From: Anastatus disparis
Lineage: Eukaryota; Arthropoda; Insecta; Hymenoptera; Eupelmidae
DNA length: 64,000 bases
Direction: 5' to 3'
Assembly: GCA_017163975.1 (NCBI GenBank)
Contig: JAFFSR010000239.1
Coordinates: forward strand, 2,728,001 to 2,792,000
Shown here: piece by piece, positions 14,153 to 26,838 of the stretch
Layout of the letters: the number at the start of each line of letters is the position of its first letter
Position numbering within the stretch: position 1 is the first letter of the stretch
Position numbers and translations under genes: made by a program
Notes under the pieces: generated by a model
Told to the model about the DNA's origin: nothing
Database searches by the model: none
What the model saw: the letters and a program-made list of their open reading frames with translations, nothing else

Positions 14153-15104
14153 CCTTTAGAATAAAAGGATTTATCTTTTTCTATTTTTCTTCAAAGATAA
14201 AAAGGGAAAATGCTATTTTATTTATAAACATCTTTTTTCCAGTTCATTTGCTTAAATTCGATGGGGTGATTTGGCTCTGTACATAACTATTACTTTCTAT
14301 TAATAGATATAGTAATATAACTATGTAGAAAAAAAAGTAATTAAAAAAAAACAGATATGAAATGGAAGATTGAAGAAGTTTACGATCATCAGTAGAGAGT
14401 TTACTTTCGATCAGAGCTAAATCGTTTTCTCTCATTCTCTCTCTCTCTCTTTCAATACCAATAGCAAATTTCCATCTCTTTAAACCACTAACTGGATTTT
14501 ACGCGACCAAAAACCATTCGGGACATTTGCTCAACGGAAATCAAAGTTCCAACCCGTTAATCGTACGATAAAGGACATCAGAGAACGCGAGGCAATAGTT
14601 GTCGGTATAACCCCTTCTGCCCTCTTTTTTTACGTTATTTATCGTCAGTTGATGAATAACCCAGACTGTTTCGTTCAACCCATCTGTTACTATTGCAATA
14701 AAAAAAAACAAAAAAAAACCGAATTAGTGAATGGCTACCCTTCTATATTGTCTCACTAAATTGTCAATTGAATATATATATTTTTTAGAATCGTTAGTTT
14801 TGAAAGAATAAGATAATTTACATTTTTGCGGCCTAATCCACGCGTGCACAGACAGACGTGTTTTTGAAGAATCAGACGAGAAAAAAAGAGAAAGAAAGAA
14901 AGAAAAGAAAAAATAAAAGGGAAAGACTAAAAAGTGTCGCACGCGAGTAAATAGACTTTATGGGAGTAGGAGTATAGTCGGTGTCGCTTCGAAGAATTGA
15001 GAAAAGAGAGAGAGAGAGAATGCAAAAATAAAGAACTAAAAGTGAAGAGAAAGCGTTAGATAGAAGTTCCCTAATTACCCCAGTGGCTAACCATTTTCAC
15101 GCTG

Positions 15105-15150
15105 CTAGCCTTCTACTACTGCAGTCATTGCGGTAGCAGAAGCAGGCTAG
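15105..15150. other. Compact 18-bp stem-loop
   Basis: CTAGCCT (15105-15111) pairs with AGGCTAG (15144-15150). TCTACTACTGC (15112-15122) pairs with GCGGTAGCAGA (15130-15140), with one mismatch and one wobble. The loop is 7 nt and there is a 3-nt bulge. It lies in a stretch of more balanced base composition (about 15060-15150). Function unknown. Confidence 0.4.
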
Positions 15151-15855
15151 ACTTATATTTTAAATTCTTTTATTTTATATTCAACTGACTGGCGGAATCG
15201 TTAAATAATCGTTTTTACCGAACTTTCTCAGAAGTTAATTTTACGCGACTTGATTAAAAATAATAATAATAGTTATAATAATGAAATAAAAAAATAATAA
15301 TTGAATCGTTAGATGAAAGCAGCCAATAAAGCAAAAGAAAATCAGAAATAATGAGGGTGTAGAAATAACGAGGACAATATGATGGTGTACAAAAAAAGGA
15401 GTAGGACGGGAAGGAGAGTTTTTTTAGTAATGAAAACATTTTAATTATTATAGGTGTTGAAGTTGGAGAGTGTGCTGAGAGGCTATTCAAGTAATAATAT
15501 ATACATATGTATTATGGTGTCCTCATTTGTTTTAAACGGTAATATATATAAACTTATTAGGGGGAATACTCCCTATTTACTATTACAAATTTTTTATTTA
15601 TTCTAAGAAAAATTCATTAAAATCAATGTCAAAACATCAAATTTTTTAATTTTAGAACAATTTTTTTCGCATTAAATTAAAATTTTCATTACAAATAATT
15701 TTCTAAAGAATTAATAAAAAAATAAGATAAATGTATTTATAAATATCGTAATTGTTAGTTCTTCAGTAATATGTAGTGTGAAGTAGATGTTATTGATCCC
15801 TCCGAGCGAAAAAGTTGTAAAATATTTGAAATAAGTTTAATTATCTCATTTAATC

Positions 15856-15857
15856 AG

Positions 15858-15923
<66 letters not shown>

Positions 15924-15925
15924 CT
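15856..15925. repeat. (AT)30 tract inside an inverted AGCTG/CAGCT flank
   Basis: Sixty uninterrupted bases of AT dinucleotide (15861-15920) are bounded by AGCTG and CAGCT, so the whole 70 bp is one perfect palindrome able to extrude as a cruciform. It is the longest pure dinucleotide tract in the window and probably length-variable. Confidence 0.95.
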
Positions 15926-17690
15926 TGAATATATCCAGTGGTTTCCTTTCGGAAGTGAGAAAGTAAGTTTTGAAATCTTGCCGGAGTGTCCCTGTGTAAA
16001 TGGGTTATAAGGAAGTTTTAGCTTAGGTACTTTTTCAAACAATATTGTATGTACAGCAGCATGGCTTAGTTCTCTCTTCGCATCTTAGTGTTAAACTGCA
16101 ACTGGTATCTCTCTCTCTCTCTTTTCTGCTCTTATTATATACCTTCGGACGTAAAACTTTCCATGACATCTAATGCAACTTGTATACGGCTAACGCACAC
16201 TTACACCTACATTTATCATTGTTATACAACAAGTAAAGTGTCTTATAATACTTATGGATATATATGTACACATTTGCATAAGGTGCATACGTTCACATCC
16301 GTGATGGCTGGATATGTGTATCTCTATGCGAGTTTGCAGATGCATCTTTGTTAAAAATTCTTTACAAAGAATGTTTACAAGAGTTTTGCTATTTGTTAAC
16401 AAGTTTTCCAAAATTGTGGAAAAAAATTTCAAGTATGTTTTTAATTAAAAATTTGTTAAGGACAAACTAATAATTGTTCATATATATGCAGGGTTTAATA
16501 AAATTTAATTAACGTATAACTACGTTTTTTTTCAAAGTTACGAGAATCTTTTAACTTTATTTTTCAAAATAATGATACACTTTAAAAAGTTCAATAACAT
16601 ATCTCCTATATAACTTGTTGCATACACGGCAAAGTTACTTAAACTTCATAGAAGTTGAGTAAATTTTTATTATCAAGTGGCTTTGCTTTAAAGTATCATA
16701 TCTGCACGATAAAAGCTCGATAATTCCGTTCAAAGAAACCCGGCCGCATACCAATTCCGCGTCGCCTTATCAATACTTAAATACATAACGTTTACAATTT
16801 CAGGATATACGATATTAAATTAAAAGCATAACGTAACAGCTGTCTGCGAATTACGAAATATTATTAATCAACTCTCGCGAATATTAGAAATATACGTTTC
16901 GCTCGAGTCTGTACATTAATTATAATAAAAGACGATTTAACGACAAGACAAATGAGATGCTGGTGTATAATATTAAATAGTCAAGACTAAAAAGAAAAAG
17001 AAGCATCAAGTCAGACACAAGCTCTGGAATAAAAGATCGAGTAATCAAGTAATTCAACATTCATACAAAACAGCAAGCAGTTAGATTAACACGAGGCGTT
17101 ATTTAGGCAACGTATATATATACACGTATGTAACATGATCTTTGCATCAAGCAATGCAATACAAGCTTTATATTCAATTTAAACGATGGTTAAGAGAATA
17201 TATAGTGCTCTCGCCGATTTTCTGCACATTCCATTTTAAAAAAGTCACGAGTTCTCTCTTTCTTTCTCTCTCTCTCTGACATATACAGCATTCTACTGGT
17301 GAATAACTTTCTCTTAGTCTCTCACATATATACTAAAATTATTTATCTCGCCCTTAATCGTACAGTCGCTATGCAGACGTTCAAAAAAAAGAAGAAAGAA
17401 AGAAAGAGGAAGAAAAAAAGAGAACTAGAGTTTACGAACTTGGAAACAGGAGCACCACACGTAAGATTTTCGAGACATATCACACACTCTTTGGAGCTAG
17501 ACACACAAGAGTGAGTGTAGAAGTTGACTCATCAAAAATAGAAGGCCCCAAGTTCTCTATATATACGTTTATATACAGAGTGTCGAGAGGAGGGCGTATA
17601 CTCTTTTCTCGGTATATAGCCTTTTACATGTATACGTATATTTATATGTGTATACATATATATGTACACAAACAAGTATGTGTTGACCTT

Positions 17691-17704
17691 GGCGGCGCGC
17701 CGCC
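17691..17704. other. 14-bp GC-only perfect palindrome
   Basis: GGCGGCGCGCCGCC is its own reverse complement and contains only G and C inside very AT-rich DNA. It is followed by more GC-rich sequence to about 17745. Possible regulatory or transcribed segment; no gene seen. Confidence 0.5.
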
Positions 17705-17777
17705 GGCGACGAGACTTGTGAAGAAGAAGAAGCGGACGCGGGAAACAAAGGCAAAAATCGTTCTCTTTGCCGCACTC

Positions 17778-17803
17778 TTTTTTTTTTTTTTTTTTTTTTT
17801 TTT
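17778..17803. repeat. T26 homopolymer
   Basis: Twenty-six consecutive T; the longest homopolymer in the window. Confidence 0.95.
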
Positions 17804-18156
17804 CTCTCATTTTCGTCCTGTTCCTCTTGCATTCCAGACAAAACTTCTTGTATAGTTATCCCTTATATATATATACTCTTTTCGTCGTCGTGCAACAAAT
17901 GATCCACGCCGTCTTCTTCTTTCTTTTTATCTCCGTTTCCCTTTTATTTTTTTCTCACTCTACTTTTGCCTTTCGTGTATTTTTATTATTTTTTTTTCGG
18001 TTTTTATTTCATTCTTTCTCTCTTGCAAAGCTTCCGAAATCAAGAAAAATTGTTCCGACCATGCTTGGCTAGCTCGTTTAGCTGAGATTGAAACGAAATT
18101 GCCACAGTAATAACCGTTCATCCGCTTTACTCCCCCCCTTTCTCTTCTCTATTCTC

Positions 18157-18174
18157 TTTTTTTTTTTTTTTTTT
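18157..18174. repeat. T18 homopolymer
   Basis: Eighteen consecutive T. Confidence 0.9.
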
Positions 18175-21100
18175 GTTTGGACCTTCAAAAAGCCCTCGTC
18201 GATACATCGTTATAATTTCAGAGATGAGAACCATTTATACCCGGGAATATAAACGGACGCATATTTTTACTATGTCCTGTACGCTTTAGAACGAAAGTCA
18301 TGTTTAATGTTTTTTATAGATCGACCATTCGCGTGTCGTGTTAAAATTATTAACGTTTTATGTGTTCACATTTTTCTTTCTTTTTTTTTTTAATAAGCGT
18401 TAGAAATATGATTAACGTTATACGGGGAAATTATGATTAGCGAAGATCAATCGCGTGCTTAACCGATAAAACCGTCGAATATTATTTAGCTTTTTTCTTT
18501 TAATTTTTTTAAACATCTATATAGCGTATACTTTGAAAAGAGAATTTGCGTGTCCAAGTCAATTAATCTGTTGGACTTTCCGACATGAGTCTAATGCGCG
18601 AGGGGGAGAGAGCGCAAGAAAAAAAAGGAAGAAAAAGAAAGAGATAGATAAAATGAGAGAAAGAGAGGAGACTGGCCTGAGGCCAATCTTTTTCCAACCC
18701 GGAAGTTCAATACGATGACCCAGATGTCTCGAAGAGTTTCCACAATTGCGGCTTCGCTCCATTCTGTTCTCTCTCTCTTTCTCCACCTCTTCTTTTCCAG
18801 TTCTCTCTACGTCTTATTCCCTTTTCTTCTCTTCACCTTTTCCCTTTTTTTCTTTCTTTCTTCTTTCCTTTATAGCGAACCTTCTCTTTCTTATACCTTT
18901 CCCACTATATATAGCCGTTCAACGTCGGCCTTTTATTCTCTTTCTTCTCTAGCGCGGCAGCGGCTCTCTTTTTAGTCTTTGCGGAGGTATGTGTACTTTT
19001 TGAAAAGAAAACTTTGCCATCCTTTTGCGAAAAAAAAGAAGCCTTTCTCTTTCCTTCTTTATTTATTTCTTTCTTTCTTTTCCTCTTCTTAACGAACTGC
19101 CTACTTTCATAGAAGAGGTCCAAACTTACGGAGCACTGCCTTATTAAAATCTAATTCGATTTTTCCCTTACCAGCTGGAAGAGGTATAAGACTTTAAACT
19201 TTTCTCTCTGCCCTAAAAACGAGAAAAAAACGGAGCTGTATGAAGAAAGTTTCTTTTTAAAAAAGCTACGCTAGTATTATTAATAATTAAATCGCTTTTG
19301 GCTAAAATGCATTGTTCGATCAAATGGAAATAAAAGAAAAATGATAATATAAGGTGTCAAAGCGAGTACGAAGCTTGTGGCATGAACGAAAAGCAGCGTA
19401 TATACAACAGTTGAAATACCACAATAAAGCGTCAATTTTAACATATGTGCTCGAGAAAGACCAGCAATCATCATCATTATTAATTCAAAATGGAATTGTT
19501 AAAGGTGCTTGGTGTATACACGCACTCGAATTTATATATAGTCCTGAATGTATGTATATCTACATCTTAACAAAATTGCAATGGTATATAAAAGGCCTGT
19601 TAAGCAAGTCGTTGAAACGTGAGCTCGTCTCTCTTGTGGTACCTAGCCATTAAAGCGTGTTATATATATTTATTTTTATTTTCTTTAACGCTCAGAAATT
19701 CTCTCTCTCTTTCTCTGTTATAGCTTATGCTCAGGATTCTGCGTTCAATTCTCCTTGTAAGTCTCTCTTTGTCGCGAGCGGGCGCGCTTACAGAACTAGT
19801 CGACAAAAGCGTTTTGTTTCATCAACTGTGTGCATGCATAGAAGCAAGCAATGCTTCGTAACAATATGTAGGTATACGTATAACACGTGCAAACGTTTGT
19901 GCTTGTGTGTGAGCACGGCCAATTATAATAGCTACTTCTTTTTCAACCGTGCCTCAAATTTTTTTTTTTTTTTTTAAGACTATATCCTCTTACTTAATCT
20001 TTTATCATTTTAATAATTAATTGTTTAATAACTTTTAAATGCTATAAAATTCTACGCGCTATTAAAATTTCTGTAATATTTTATGTATTTGAATGTTTAA
20101 GCTTACGAAATTTTCCTTCGAATATCTTTCCTATTTAACTTAAGTTTGTAAAGTTACCGCAAAATGTTAGCAGTTGTTAAAAGGTAACGCTGTAAACTAT
20201 TATAATAATAATTATATAAGAATAAAGTCGGAACTTTAAATGGAAGAATAGAGCGAGAGAGAGGAGGAAACTTTCGCTTAAGCAACTTGCAACAAAGTTG
20301 CTTTTGACGGATAAAGGTTAATATGATAATCTAATATGAAAACGAGGTCATAACGGTATATACATGCTAAGTTAAATTTGTCATTTGCTTTTAAACACTG
20401 ATAAAAGAGAAATATAAATTAATTATTAATTTCTTTGAATCAAAAGCGCCTCTTTTAATTTCATTTATTCGATTTTTTTTTCTTCTTTTTTTTATATGAA
20501 AGTTTCAAAAGTTTTGGAATAACTGTACATTGCACGTAGCCGAAGTAGTTGGCATTCTCCACCACGTGCAGTTTCGCCAGATTTTAATATGAAATTTTCA
20601 ACTCTATTAACAAATTTAATTGAATATACCTTTTTTTTCTTTGGTATTCGCTTAATATATACAAAACTCGAAAGAATTTAAAGAAATATTCAGAAAATTG
20701 TTGTAATAAATTAAGCTTAATTGACGCATAAGGAATGAATTCCTTATTGGCATTCCATACTTTGATCTTAAATTACGGTCTTAGAATCCTGAATATTCCA
20801 TTTTCAATATTATCAATCATCGTGTTTTCAGTAACTGCAAAATATTCGGCGCTATTATTTGTTACGTGCACGCGGAGTTACTCGGGCCTGGTGCACATCA
20901 TTATTTACAATTATTCTAAATTGAGAAAAATAATAAAAGATATTGCTCGAGTGAAACGAGCAGGTGAGAGAGTGAGAAGGAGCAGCGAAAACATCATTTA
21001 TGTTGGTAATATAACCATGAAACACGACAGTTTACGAGGTAAAAATTTTTCGAGAAAAACGAGACAAAAGAAATATATATATTTTTGGTGCACACGCTGT

Positions 21101-22309
21101 AAACAGACACATATATACATACATATATACATCGAAAACAAAACTCTGCAATATAGTAACAACAGAAGCCCCGAGGACGATGAATCATCGAGAGAATGCA
21201 CAGAGAGGGAGAGAGAAAGATTCAGCGGCGCAGGGTTCTCGTTGCAGACATAACATTGTATATAAAAAAAAGAGTGTGCTCTTGCTGTGAGTTGCACCCC
21301 CGTTATATTTTCTTTCTCTCTTAGTGCACTGTGCTTATTATTCTAGGCTCTAGTGAGCAAAAGGGGCTAAAAATAAGGGAAGCCCCTATTCGCTTACGAC
21401 ACCATATATATACATATACAAAGTATATAAGGGCTACTCAGACCCAGACGAATATAACCCATCCCCCGGTTACGTTGCTTTATTATTCTATGGTTGTGTA
21501 TGTATGTATATAAATGAGAATACGTCTATACCGATCAGTGTATGCCACAGCGTGTTTCCACCTCCTTCATCTCTTCTTTACTTTCTAGGACCTTTTTCTT
21601 CTTCTCTCTCTATTTTTTTCGACTCTCGTCAAGCTTTCTTTTTGTTTTTCATTCAAAAACACCACTACCACCCTTATCTTAATCCTAATATAGCTTTAGG
21701 CTTGACTCTTGAAAGAATCTCATTGAAAATGTCCACTTTAATCGCTTGCATTCTTAACTTTCTTTATTTTACGGCTCTCTGCTATTAAAACATACGCATT
21801 AAATTGCCTTCCGTATAATTACAAGTTGCGCTGCTACTTGGCTTACCCCCCTCGGTCCAAAAATTTACGCACATCTTTCTATCCCCCTTTCACAATATAA
21901 AGAAGAAGAGGGGAAGAGAACGTATCGCTCGATGTATATAGAGATATGTATGCATCATTCGGACATGTACATATAATCATCGGCACCCCTCGCGGAAAAA
22001 TAAGAATTAAAGCGACTGAAGAGGGGGTGGAAGGAAGGCAGGGGGTTGTGATCTCGAGAACTCGTCATCATTGCTTCTCTCTCTCTATGTAAAACGAGGG
22101 AGAAGGAAATTTTTGCACAAGCGAGGGAATGCATATAATAGAAAGGGAGAATAGAGAGACTGGAATTATTGTCAAGCAGTGCGTGCAAGCCTATTTAATG
22201 CGACACACGCAAGAGTCGTATACACGTTATAGTGACTCGGTACGCGCGCTCGCTCGGTTCGCTCTACAGTTATATAGTTATACGACGTTTGTGTCTCACT
22301 GGGGCTCAG

Positions 22310-22333
22310 TTGTCGTAGTTGTCGTCGTCGTCA
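22310..22333. repeat. (GTC)n/(GTA) triplet repeat
   Basis: GTC triplets with a GTA-GTT interruption. Confidence 0.75.
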
Positions 22334-25204
22334 ACGCTCTTTAGTATCTAAAACAGAGCGAGACGGAGATAGAAAAAAGAGAAAGAGAGAAATATATACT
22401 AGTTTATCGCACAAGTGCACAGGGAATGCGAAAGTGAGAGAGAGTTTCGCCTCTCCTCTGATTTCGATGCGTTTCTTCTCAATTTACCGTCAACACTACA
22501 TAGCGTTTAATCACAGCCTTTTCGTCGTTCGTAGTTTCGCCTTTTGTTTTTGATGACTGTTACGTTTTTTTTTTCGTTTTGTCTCTCTTTTTTTTTCTAA
22601 AGCTGATTCTTCGCTTCTGTTATCTCGTTTGTAAATAACAATCGTCACTTCTTTTATCAATTAACATTGAATGATAACGGCGACACTCGGTGAATAGTGA
22701 AGCTATTTATAGAATACTTTTAATTGTTAACTCAAGAGAATAGATAATTTATTTACTTGTTCATTAAATTTAGTCAATTATACGTTCGTTCATTCGTTTT
22801 GCACCTTCAGTTGCAATTATTTTTGTTTAATTTTAATGAAATATCTTTTCCCTATTATCTTGTTTGTAAATATTTTAATAAAGGTAATTCCTGATAAAGC
22901 AAACAAATAAATACGTGAAAAATGAGATTTTTTTCTCTCTCTCTTTTTTTTAAATTTGTATTCCGACCATTAATAATTTCCATATTTCCATTAAAAGCAA
23001 TATTATCAAACCAATAGCTACCTGCATGTTTTATCAATGAATATATAAAGAATAATATGTGAATGGGAGAAAAACATTTCGAAAGAACAAAACCAGCCGA
23101 TTCGCGACATTAGTCAATATCGAAAATAAATAATCCAATATATTCTTTTTATTTTTAATTTTTTAAGTTTTTCAATGAGAATAAATCTTAACGCGAACAA
23201 TGCTCTTTTCTCTCTCCTATATATAAAAGGCTATCGAATCTACATGAAAAAGTTTCGAGGCAATAGCCGAGCCAGAGGTGTGCATGTATGAATATATATA
23301 TCTATATATAGTGAACAGAGGCCTCGATTACAATAAACGAGGCACTCGTGTGCAAACTAACTTCAAATAAAACATGTATCGCACGTACGTACATTTGTGC
23401 GTTGCAAAGAGAGCGAGATGGAAAGAGATGAAGAGGACATCATCAATTGTCACTCGTTTGCTACGTGCATCGGAGACGAAGAAAATAATTGGACAAAATT
23501 ATTTGGGTTGTTGTGCTTTAGCGTTGATATTCCTATTTCTCCCCTTTCTCTCTCTTCATCTTTTATAATCTTTTTATATAGAAACATATATAGCTTATAA
23601 TAAAATGCACTTCGCTCTCTCTCGACGTCTCTATTTCACGCTTCGCCACGGAATAAATCGCTCTGAAAAAGAGAATACAACATTAGTCTCAATTTTATGC
23701 GCTGGCACGAAATATTATTAATGGCCTCTAGAATACGAGAAATAAAAAATAAAGAACTTGAAGAAGAAATTTTTACGTCCAAATGCTGTGCCCGTTTGTA
23801 TCATAATATCCGAGCGAGTGTCGCCTTAGGGGGAGAGAAAAAAAAGTAGAAAAGAAAGGAGAATGGTGAAAAGAGAGAAAGAACCGAAAAATCGAGGGGG
23901 TCGATGCTTCAACGAGGAGAAGAGATGCGGAATTGTGATCGATCGCGCCTGACAATTTGCTGACTCGACCCACTCTCTTCTTCTTCTTCTTCTCTTTTTC
24001 TTCACTCGCACTTTTTTTTTCAAACTGCCAACAGACGAGTCAGCCTTATAAAGCGAATTTTTCTGCTAAAGTAATAATCGCTTAGCGATCTGTCTGAACG
24101 ATACTCTCTACACATTGCTTCAATACCCGAAGAATGAGACGAGAAGGAAAATAATAAAAAAAAAAATTTTATTATTCGTACTAAGCTTTTATAAGTGGAT
24201 TTTCATCTGGATTCTTATGATTAAATTATACAGCTGATTTCATTTTAAATGTGATACGGATATTAAAAATGACATGCAATCTCATATTTTTTATCACTTT
24301 TATATTCAAAAAGCTCGGAAAGTCAAGCCAAATATTTGATGCGTCATGCAACATCATTTACGATTGATTTATTAATATCGCTATCATCGTCAATCATTAT
24401 TTAATTAAAAGGTTTAAAAAAAAACCACTTCGTGTTTTTAGCGTGCTAACCTCTGCTATCCTATTATTAAAAATTAATTAACCAAACTTAATTTAAATAT
24501 GGATTTTTACGCGGGAAAATATTTCTATAATAATTACCGTGAAAATTATGGTAATTAGGGGACAAAATGACTTTTAGGAATCTTTCACAGATAATTTTTT
24601 AAATCAATCCTATATGGCATTAAATTATTTATTAAACTGCTTATAAATTTTACCTTCACATCTAGTAAAAATAACAACTAATTATTTTTACAAGAAATTT
24701 AAAGTAAATTTTTAAGAATATTAAATAGTTTTTAATACTACGTGTCTAGGTAATTTTCAGTGCACTTTTGCATGAAATTTATCCTGAACTTAATCATGAA
24801 AGATTTGCATTAATTTTCATGTATTCAATAAATTTTCGAGCATTTGTTTTAATTAAATTTTTTAAGTTAGGCGGTAATTTTTATAACGATTGTCTGCCAA
24901 ATTTTCTATAACCTTTAATTCATTTCAAAATTACGATTGTCAGGGTATGTTTTAGCGTATTGTGATTTTTATAAACATTATTTCTGCGCACATAGTAAAA
25001 AAATATCTGTGGAAAAGGTTTATGGCTGTTAAATAAAAGCATTTAAAATCCATCGCATACATAAATTATATAATTAGAATTACAAGGCGAGTAATCAAAT
25101 GAAATGGTTAACGACGTACAAAGCATATATAATTTACCAGAAAGTCTCTCATCGTGTTAGTAATCCAGCATACGATATAGAGCAATAAAAAAAGTCCTAA
25201 AAGG

Positions 25205-25223
25205 TCTCTCTCTCTCTCTCTCT
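25205..25223. repeat. (TC)n microsatellite
   Basis: About nine TC units. Confidence 0.9.
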
Positions 25224-26472
25224 TGAATGAAAGAAAAAGTGTGCAGATGGTTAAGATTCGCTTTAGTTTCCGCGTTGTTCGGGGATATTTTTTTGTTGGT
25301 TCCCTTTTAACGAGAATCTAGTAAAAGAGAACTCTTGGTGCATTTCTCTTTCTCTCTCAACTGGTCGTCATGCGTGTTCGTGCAAGCACATAGTATTATT
25401 CTCTTCTTTTTTTTCTCTTTTAGTACATCGTCTCTCATTCTCAATTCCACGTTCATTCCTTCTCTCTTTCTTGTTCGTTGTTCTCGTTTCTTTTCCACCC
25501 ACTTATTGGTCATTGGTAGGAGAAGTAAATTGAAGAGGCCACTGACCAATCGAAACCCTCTAACGTCTCGACAAGTCGAACAATGAAACCCGCACAGCAC
25601 TAAAGCTAGGCTAGGGTACCTACTGCAAAAGAAACTGCTTCTACTACTACTTCTGCACCATATATATGTATTTTCTCTTGTTCCCCTGTCCCCTTAGATC
25701 TTCTTTGCTATACAAGTACTTTTTTATTTTCTCCAATTTTTTTTCCTCACTGGACGGGAAAAAACTTGAAGCTATTCTTCGGGTTATTCTCCGGCAAACG
25801 CTGCGAAAACAAAAATCTACCTTTTCTAAAAGCATGGGCTAAAGCTTTGTCACTTTAAAACAGAAACTTTAATCTTTTGCTGCCTTTATTCTTTATGTTA
25901 TTTTCTTTTGTTTTTTTTTTAACAAAATACTTATTTCACTGTTATACCATTAAAAGCATCCGAGCACTTATTTGAATAAGGGTAAAAGAGCTCTAAAGTA
26001 AATGAGAAAAGTCTCCTTAGTATTTTGTTATACGCAACATGACAAATCGAACCTTGGCTCTCTGCGTAAGAGTGTACATTTAAGTTTTACTCCTTATAAC
26101 CTTAAAATGAGTTAATGTCTCGCAATTTCTATTTAATTAAGCAGAGATTTTGCACTCGTTTATTTAGGATAATATATAGAAAGTAAAAGCCGTAAACTTA
26201 ATTATTTGTATAAACCAAAAAGATTGGACAAATTTTTAAAATAATTTTATAGGATAAAGATATGCAAAAGAAAAAAAGGCCTCATAGAGAAACATTAATT
26301 GCGTTGCATGGAGTAACATGAGCAAATATCGAAAAGACTATAAGGCAATGGTTTTTTCCAGGCATCATAGTTTTGTTTTTTTTATTCTTTTTAAGAACGG
26401 AACTGCATGTAGAAGCAGGAGGAGATTATAAGGATGGGCCTTTGTGTTATATAGCTAGCATATATATGTATA

Positions 26473-26489
26473 GAGAGAGAGAGAGAGAG
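26473..26489. repeat. (GA)n microsatellite
   Basis: About eight GA units, next to a stretch of higher complexity at 26500-26650. Confidence 0.9.
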
Positions 26490-26803
26490 GAGGCCTAACT
26501 CGCGAAGCAGCAGAAGAAGAAGGCCTGGGGCTTCGTGAATTTAAATGAGGCTAACGAGCTCCGTAATGCCCGTAATGACGCTAGATTGCCAGTCGAGCGT
26601 GATGTGTAGCGGTGTATGCTTGCGGCCAATGGCCAACCTTTCTCTATCTCGCTCTCTCTTTTTTTGCTTCTTTACTTTGCTCTCTTTGCTTTGCCTTCAC
26701 TACCTATATATTCTATCGTATAAAAGCAGCAGCACAGAGCAGATTCTTCATCGATGCCGTCATTATTTATCGTCCTTCCTACTAAAACTTTTCTACTTGG
26801 AAT

Positions 26804-26838
26804 CGCGGCGGCGGCGGCTGCAACGGCAGCGACGGCAG
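26804..26838. repeat. (CGG)n and GGCAGC triplet block
   Basis: Five CGG-type triplets followed by CAACGGCAGCGACGGCAG. GC-rich in an AT-rich setting. The Arg-rich translation is a product of the repeat. Confidence 0.7.

Larger units (their letters stand above)
7300..15800. other. Gene-free, simple-repeat-rich DNA
   Basis: No supported coding sequence. Very AT-rich at 10950-12100. A stretch at about 14470-14620 is of higher complexity and looks like unique, possibly conserved non-coding DNA. Several chance-like acceptor/donor pairs occur, for example plus strand 7941-7977 (37 nt between TCCTCTAG and GTAAGT), but none is backed by a coding signal. Confidence 0.55.

Noticed and set aside
19733..19766. 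Acceptor/donor pair on the plus strand enclosing about 34 nt (TCTGTTATAG ... GTAAGTCTC)
   Set aside because: The CT-rich tract mimics a polypyrimidine tract; all frames are short and nothing supports transcription.
20735..21253. Longest open frame in the window, 172 codons on the plus strand
   Set aside because: The second half is translated TATATACA and GA repeat, no known domain or signal is visible, and no splice or promoter context supports it. One such frame is expected in 64 kb.
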